From Dactylosporangium fulvum (GTDB lineage Bacteria > Actinomycetota > Actinomycetes > Mycobacteriales > Micromonosporaceae): a stretch of DNA of 64,000 bases. Shown piece by piece: positions 59,609 through 64,000 of the stretch. The first letter of the stretch is position 1; each line of letters starts with the position of its first letter. The notes under the pieces are model-generated. The model had not been told where the DNA came from, made no database searches, and saw only the letters and a list, made by a program, of their open reading frames with translations. Location of the stretch: assembly GCF_025137375.1 (NCBI RefSeq), contig NZ_CP073720.1, positions 2,876,501 through 2,940,500 on the forward strand, written 5' to 3'. The translations under genes and the position numbers were made by a program.

Positions 59609-62600
59609 GTGACCGCTGTCCAACTGCCCGCACCTCGGCTTCGTCCGGTGCCCGGCGCCGACCTCGACCCGGCCGCACTGCGCCGGACGCTCGCGGAGCG
59701 GGTCGACGGGGAGGTGCGCTTCGACGCCGGTTCGCGTTCTGCGTACTCGACCGACGCGTCGAACTTCCGGCAGGTGCCGATCGGGGTCGTGGTGCCGCGG
59801 ACCGTGGCGGCCGGCGCCGAGGCGGTGGCGGTGTGCCGCGAGTTCGGCGCTCCGCTGCTGTCCCGCGGCGGCGGCACCAGCCTGGCGGGGGAGTGCACGA
59901 ACACGGCGGTGGTGATCGACTGGTCGAAGTACTGTCACCGGCTGCTGTCCGTGGACGAGCGGGCCCGAACCTGTGTCGTCGAGCCGGGCATCGTGCTGGA
60001 CCATCTCAACGATCAGCTCCGCGGCCACGGGCTGGAGTACGGGCCGGAGCCGGCCACGCACAACCACTGCACCCTCGGCGGCATGATCGGCAACAACTCG
60101 TGCGGCGCCACCGCGCAGCGAACCGGCAAGGTCGTCGACAACATCGTCCGGCTGGAGGTGCTGCTGTACGACGGCACCCGCATGTGGGTGGGGGAGACCT
60201 CCGACGAGGAGTACGAGCGGATCGTCGCCGAAGGCGGCCGGCGGGCCGAGGTGTACCGGCAGTTGCGTGCCCTGCGCGATCGGTACCTCGAGCAACTGCG
60301 CACCGGCTACCCGGACATCCCCCGGAGGGTCTCCGGCTACAACCTCGACTCGCTGCTGCCCGAGCAGCGCTTCCACCTGGCCAAGGTGCTCGTCGGCTCG
60401 GAGGGCACGCTGGTCACGGTGCTGCGCGCGGAGCTGCGGCTGGTCCCGACGGTGCCGCAGCGCAGCCTGGTCGTGCTCGGCTTCCCGGACATCGCGGCCG
60501 CCGCCGATGCCGTGCCCGCGATCCTGCCGCACGAGCCGATCGCCCTGGAGGGCATCGACCACCAGCTGATCAGTTTCCAGCAGCGCAAGCACCTCGACCC
60601 GCGGGCCCTGTCGCTGTTTCCCACAGGATCAGGCTTCCTGGTCGTACAGTTCGGCGGACGGACCCGCGACGAGGCCCGCGACCGGGCACGGCGGATGATC
60701 CGGGCGATCGGCCGGGACGTCGGCGGCGACGACGTCACCGAGTTCGCCGACGAGGAGCACGAGCGGCAGGTCTGGCAGGTACGCGAGTCCGGCCTCGGCG
60801 CGACCGCCCGCGTGCCCGGCCTGAGCGACTCCTGGCCGGGCTGGGAGGACTCGGCCGTCGCACCGGCCCGGCTGGGGGACTACCTGCGGGACCTGTACCG
60901 CCTGTACGAAGAGTTCGGCTACCCGGAGGCGAGCCTGTACGGCCACTTCGGGCAGGGCTGCGTCCACACCCGCATCCCGTTCGACCTGATGAGCGCGGAC
61001 GGGGTCCGTGCCTACCGGGCGTTTCTGGAGCGCGCCGCCGATCTGGTGGCGCGGTACGGCGGTTCGTTCTCCGGCGAGCACGGCGACGGCCAGCAGCGGG
61101 GCGAGCTGTTGCCCAGGATGTTCGGCCCGGACCTGGTCCGCGCGTTCGAGCAGTGCAAGGCGATCTTCGACCCCGGCAACCGGATGAACCCCGGCAAGGT
61201 CGTCGCCCCGTACCGGCTCGACGACAAGCTGCGGCTCGGCACCGACTTCCACCATCCGGCGCTGCGGACGCATTTCGCCTATCCCGACGACGACGGCAGT
61301 TTCAGCCGGGCTGTGCAGCGCTGTGTCGGTGTCGGCAAGTGCCGCCGCGACGGCGGTGGGGTGATGTGCCCGTCCTACATGGTCACCCGTGAGGAGGAGC
61401 ACTCCACCCGCGGCCGGGCCCGCCTGCTGTTCGAGATGCTCGACGGCACCACCCGTGGCGGCGCCATCGCCGACGGCTGGCGGTCCACCGCGGTCCGTGA
61501 CGCGCTCGACCTGTGCCTGGCCTGCAAGGGCTGCAAGACCGACTGTCCGGTCAACGTGGACATGGCCACGTACAAGGCCGAGTTTCTCGCCCACCACTAC
61601 CAGGGCCGGTTGCGGCCGCGCCAGCACTATTCCATGGGCTGGCTGCCGCTCTGGGCGGCGCTCGCCGGCCGCGCGCCTCGGCTCGTCAACGCCGTCGCCC
61701 ACGCCGGACCGCTCGGCACACTGGCCAAGACCGCGGCCGGCGTGGACGTGCGCCGCGACATCCCGGCCTTCGCCGGGCGCACCTTCCAGCGGTGGTTCCG
61801 CCGCCGTCGCCCTGCCGGACCGGGCTCCCGCGGCGACGTCGTGCTGTGGCCGGACACGTTCACCAACCACTTCGACCCGGCGATCGGGCAGGCGGCCGTG
61901 GAAGTCCTCGAAGACGCCGGCTGGCGGGTCGTCGTACCGCAGCGGCCGCTGTGCTGCGGGCTGACCTGGATCTCCACCGGCCAGATGGCCACCGCGAAGA
62001 AGGTCCTGCTGCGCACCGTGGCCGCGCTGCGGCCGTACCTGCGCGCCGGCACGCCGATCGTCGGGCTCGAACCGAGCTGCACCGCCGTGTTCCGCGGCGA
62101 CGCCCACGAACTGTTCCCCGGCGACCAGGACGTGCAGCGCCTGCACCGGCAGACGTTCACCCTGGCGGAACTGCTGTACGAGCACAGCCTGGGCTGGCGA
62201 CCGCCGCGGGTTCCGCGCACGGCACTGATCCAGACCCACTGCCACCAGCACGCGATCCTCGGGTTCGCCGCCGACACGGCGATCCTGCGCGACGCCGGTG
62301 TCGAGCCTCACGTGCTCGACTCGGGCTGCTGCGGCCTCGCCGGCAACTTCGGCTTCGAGGAGGGCCACTACGACGTCTCCGAGGCGTGCGCCGAACGGGT
62401 CCTGCTTCCCGCGATCCGCGCCGCCGACCCGTCCGACGTGGTCCTCGCCGACGGGTTCAGCTGCCGTACGCAGGTCGTGCAGAACGCCACCGGCGGCCGG
62501 CGCGGCATGCACCTGGCCGAGCTGTTGCGGGCCGGGCTGCGCGGCGACGACGGGCGCGCCTACCCCGAGCGCACCTGGGCGCCGCGCCCTGCTCCGTTCG

Positions 62601-62680
62601 GTGGCGGAGTCGCCGCGCTGCTCGCTGTGGCGGGCGCTGCCGCCGGTACCGCTGTCATCCTGCGCCGGCGCGGCGGGTAA
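59609..62680 (+). CDS. FAD-linked/Fe-S oxidoreductase fusion (GlcD-GlcF / D-2-hydroxyglutarate dehydrogenase type) with C-terminal membrane helix
   Basis: The 1023-residue protein combines an N-terminal PCMH-type FAD domain (PLLSRGGGTSLAGECTNTAV, CTLGGMIGNNSCGATA) with an FAD-oxidase C domain (ending SFSGEHGDGQQRGELLPRM, then FDPGNRMNPGKVV). A 2x[4Fe-4S] ferredoxin-like region follows (CVGVGKCRRDGGGVMCPSYM, CLACKGCKTDCP), then CCG domains (PLCCGLTW, DSGCCGLAGNFGFEEG) of the GlcF type. It would oxidise a D-2-hydroxyacid such as D-2-hydroxyglutarate or D-lactate. The last 25 residues form a hydrophobic helix with a basic end (AALLAVAGAAAGTAVILRRR), probably a tail anchor. GTG 59609 has GGAGGTG upstream. 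Confidence 0.9.
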   Translation: MTAVQLPAPRLRPVPGADLDPAALRRTLAERVDGEVRFDAGSRSAYSTDASNFRQVPIGVVVPRTVAAGAEAVAVCREFGAPLLSRGGGTSLAGECTNTAVVIDWSKYCHRLLSVDERARTCVVEPGIVLDHLNDQLRGHGLEYGPEPATHNHCTLGGMIGNNSCGATAQRTGKVVDNIVRLEVLLYDGTRMWVGETSDEEYERIVAEGGRRAEVYRQLRALRDRYLEQLRTGYPDIPRRVSGYNLDSLLPEQRFHLAKVLVGSEGTLVTVLRAELRLVPTVPQRSLVVLGFPDIAAAADAVPAILPHEPIALEGIDHQLISFQQRKHLDPRALSLFPTGSGFLVVQFGGRTRDEARDRARRMIRAIGRDVGGDDVTEFADEEHERQVWQVRESGLGATARVPGLSDSWPGWEDSAVAPARLGDYLRDLYRLYEEFGYPEASLYGHFGQGCVHTRIPFDLMSADGVRAYRAFLERAADLVARYGGSFSGEHGDGQQRGELLPRMFGPDLVRAFEQCKAIFDPGNRMNPGKVVAPYRLDDKLRLGTDFHHPALRTHFAYPDDDGSFSRAVQRCVGVGKCRRDGGGVMCPSYMVTREEEHSTRGRARLLFEMLDGTTRGGAIADGWRSTAVRDALDLCLACKGCKTDCPVNVDMATYKAEFLAHHYQGRLRPRQHYSMGWLPLWAALAGRAPRLVNAVAHAGPLGTLAKTAAGVDVRRDIPAFAGRTFQRWFRRRRPAGPGSRGDVVLWPDTFTNHFDPAIGQAAVEVLEDAGWRVVVPQRPLCCGLTWISTGQMATAKKVLLRTVAALRPYLRAGTPIVGLEPSCTAVFRGDAHELFPGDQDVQRLHRQTFTLAELLYEHSLGWRPPRVPRTALIQTHCHQHAILGFAADTAILRDAGVEPHVLDSGCCGLAGNFGFEEGHYDVSEACAERVLLPAIRAADPSDVVLADGFSCRTQVVQNATGGRRGMHLAELLRAGLRGDDGRAYPERTWAPRPAPFGGGVAALLAVAGAAAGTAVILRRRGG

Positions 62681-62847
62681 GGCGGTGCGGCCGGGGTCTA
62701 CCCGCACCACCTTCGCCCCGTGGACCCGGTCGGGACGTCCGCGGCGGGCAGGGGCGCAGAGGGGTGGCCGGGTGAAATGAGGGGTGACAGCCGCTGGTGA
62801 ACGGGCCGCGACGTAATGATCGGGTCCAGACGCGGCGGAAGGATGTG

Positions 62848-62868
62848 CGGGTACGGTACCGTAGCCCG
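62848..62868. promoter_or_regulatory. palindrome upstream of the membrane histidine kinase
   Basis: TACGGTACCGTA (62852-62863) is a perfect 12-base palindrome, extended by CGGG and GCCCG on either side with one unpaired base. It lies about 40 bp upstream of the kinase and is a candidate operator. Confidence 0.35.
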
Positions 62869-62906
62869 CGTGTCGTTCTGATCACCTTCGGTCAGGACTG
62901 ATCCGA

Positions 62907-64000
62907 TTGATCCATTTGTCGCGCAGACCCTTGTCGGCGCAGCTCGCAGTCGTCGCCGTGTCGGTGGCCGTTGTCGTCGGGCTGGCCAGTACGGGGCTGC
63001 TGAGTCCCTGGTGGTCGCTGTTCGCCGACAACACCGGGCGGTTCGCCGCCGCGCTCGCCGCGACCCTCGCCTGTTGGATCACCGCCGCCCGGCATTCCGG
63101 CGCGCAGCGGTGGTGGCGGCTGTGGATGGGCGCCGGGACGTGCGGCTGGATGTTCGGGCAATCCGTCTGGTCCTGGTACCAACTGGTTCGCGGCGTCGGG
63201 CTGCCGTCCCCGTCGCCCGCGGACGCCGGATACCTGACCCTGCCGGTGTTCGCGCTCGCGGCGATCATCGTCCTGGCCGCCGACCAGTCCGACCAGTCCG
63301 GGCAGGGCGCGCCGCGGCGCCGCCCGGAGCAGCTGGTGATGGTCCTCGACGGGCTCATTGTCGTGGGTGCGTTGTTCGTGTTCACCTGGGCCACCACGCT
63401 CAGGCCGGTGGTGCGGGCCGGTGCGGCCACCCCGTTCGCCTTCTCGGTCGCGATCGCCTACCCGGTCACCGAACTGCTGCTGACCGTCATCGTCATCCTG
63501 CTCATCGCCGCAGCCGCGTCGGCGGCGAACCGGTTACAGCTGGTCATCCTCGCAGCCGGGCTGTTCTGCCTGGCGTTCTCGGACAGCATCTTCGCGTACC
63601 AGGTGTCCGCGGGCGCGCACAGCATGCCGCTGCTGGCCAATGCCGGGTTCGTCGCCGGGCACGGGCTCATCGCGATCGCCGCGCTGACCCCGACCCCGAC
63701 CCGGGAAGCGCCGCGCTGGGTGGTGCGCCCGCACGCCCGCTGGGGCCACCTGTTGCTGCCGTACGTGCCGGTCGCCGGCACGGGCGTGCTGTTGATCGTG
63801 CAGCTCGTCCGGGGTATCCGGATGGACAGCGTCGAGATCGTCGTCGTGACCGTGGTCATCTCGCTGCTGATCATCCGCCAGGCGGTCACGCTCGTGCAGA
63901 GCGCCTACCTCGTCGCGTCGAGGGCGCGACTTGTGCTCGCCACCGACCAGACCCGCCGGCAGCTCGAGCGCGATCTGCACGATGGCGTCCAGCAGCGACT
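62907..64000 (+). CDS. membrane sensor histidine kinase (NarL type), 3' truncated by window
   Basis: A plus-strand frame open from after the TAG at 62862 to the end of the window encodes a strongly hydrophobic N-terminal region of about eight helices: LAVVAVSVAVVVGLASTGLL, then LVMVLDGLIVVGALFVFTWA and VEIVVVTVVISLLIIRQAV. It ends inside a HisKA_3 box (RRQLERDLHDGVQQR) with the phospho-accepting histidine. The ATPase domain lies beyond the window. No ATG fits; TTG 62907 is the first plausible start, and TTG 62916 or 62931 are alternatives. Any response regulator must be downstream. Confidence 0.8.
   Translation, partial: MIHLSRRPLSAQLAVVAVSVAVVVGLASTGLLSPWWSLFADNTGRFAAALAATLACWITAARHSGAQRWWRLWMGAGTCGWMFGQSVWSWYQLVRGVGLPSPSPADAGYLTLPVFALAAIIVLAADQSDQSGQGAPRRRPEQLVMVLDGLIVVGALFVFTWATTLRPVVRAGAATPFAFSVAIAYPVTELLLTVIVILLIAAAASAANRLQLVILAAGLFCLAFSDSIFAYQVSAGAHSMPLLANAGFVAGHGLIAIAALTPTPTREAPRWVVRPHARWGHLLLPYVPVAGTGVLLIVQLVRGIRMDSVEIVVVTVVISLLIIRQAVTLVQSAYLVASRARLVLATDQTRRQLERDLHDGVQQR

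Noticed and set aside
1-64000. CRISPR arrays, tRNA or rRNA genes, phage structural genes and replication origins
   Set aside because: I looked for repeated spacers, tRNA-like cloverleaf ends and typical phage or replication proteins and saw none. The IS605 remnants are the only mobile DNA found.

Overview
The window is about 70% G+C, with short overlapping operons, frequent GTG and TTG starts, and many actinobacterial families (SARP regulator, SigE-family and ECF41 sigma factors, SPW-repeat protein, double-FHA ABC transporter, SigB/F-type sigma factor). It looks like a chromosomal segment of a filamentous actinomycete, most likely a member of the Micromonosporaceae such as Actinoplanes or Dactylosporangium. 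The genus is inferred from gene content only. I found no rRNA, tRNA, CRISPR array, prophage or plasmid replication gene.

Layout. 1-3.0 kb: the 3' end of a secreted GHL10-type glycosidase gene, then a graveyard containing a broken IS200/IS605 element (tnpA and tnpB both damaged), a severed M23 peptidase gene and a second orphan IS605-type right end lying on the stop codon of the next gene. 3.0-10.9 kb: a signalling block with a 993-aa SARP/NB-ARC/TPR regulator divergent from a membrane Ser/Thr kinase, which is coupled to an ABC exporter with two FHA domains; a perfect 11-bp tandem repeat lies between the divergent genes. 10.9-12.8 kb: a SigE-family sigma factor coupled to a membrane-anchored protein. 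13.0-18.7 kb: a carbohydrate operon (GH63-like, debranching-enzyme-like, Gfo/Idh/MocA). 18.9-23 kb: alpha/beta hydrolase, aromatic-polyketide-type FAD monooxygenase and a lipoprotein GH1 beta-glucosidase. 23.2-26.4 kb: a TetR-controlled ABC-2 exporter.

26.5-36.7 kb: a stress/redox-flavoured stretch with a Csp-like copper protein, GAF protein plus GAF histidine kinase, a MarR regulator, several small proteins, a DUF1508-like protein, an SPW protein, a SigB/F-type sigma factor and two DMT transporters. A palindrome TTGCA-TAG-TGCAA recurs at four places here and in one case sits inside a SigB-like promoter. Next come a C-terminal relic of dxs, an MGDG-synthase-like glycosyltransferase and a short-chain dehydrogenase. 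37.5-46.1 kb: a seven-gene, fully overlapping hopanoid operon (hpnC, hpnD, hpnE, polyprenyl synthetase, shc, an hpnG-ispH fusion, hpnH). It would make squalene from farnesyl diphosphate, cyclise it and add the adenosyl-derived side chain, with IspH built in for isoprenoid supply.

46.3-64 kb: CE4 deacetylase, secreted M14 carboxypeptidase, kinase-like protein, methyltransferase remnant beside a TetR gene with tandem palindromes, PQQ-like beta-propeller protein, a P450 with its own ferredoxin-FAD reductase fusion, AlkZ/YcaQ-like winged-helix protein, an ECF41 sigma factor with an exact ECF41-type promoter, a ComB-like phosphatase, a 1023-aa FAD/Fe-S oxidoreductase with a C-terminal membrane helix, and the start of a membrane histidine kinase running off the window.

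Small genes not obvious in a simple ORF search (30805-30897, 31310-31426, 29705-29908, 33469-33510) and the two open-ended genes at the window edges are included. Where several start codons are possible the choice is explained in the entry.
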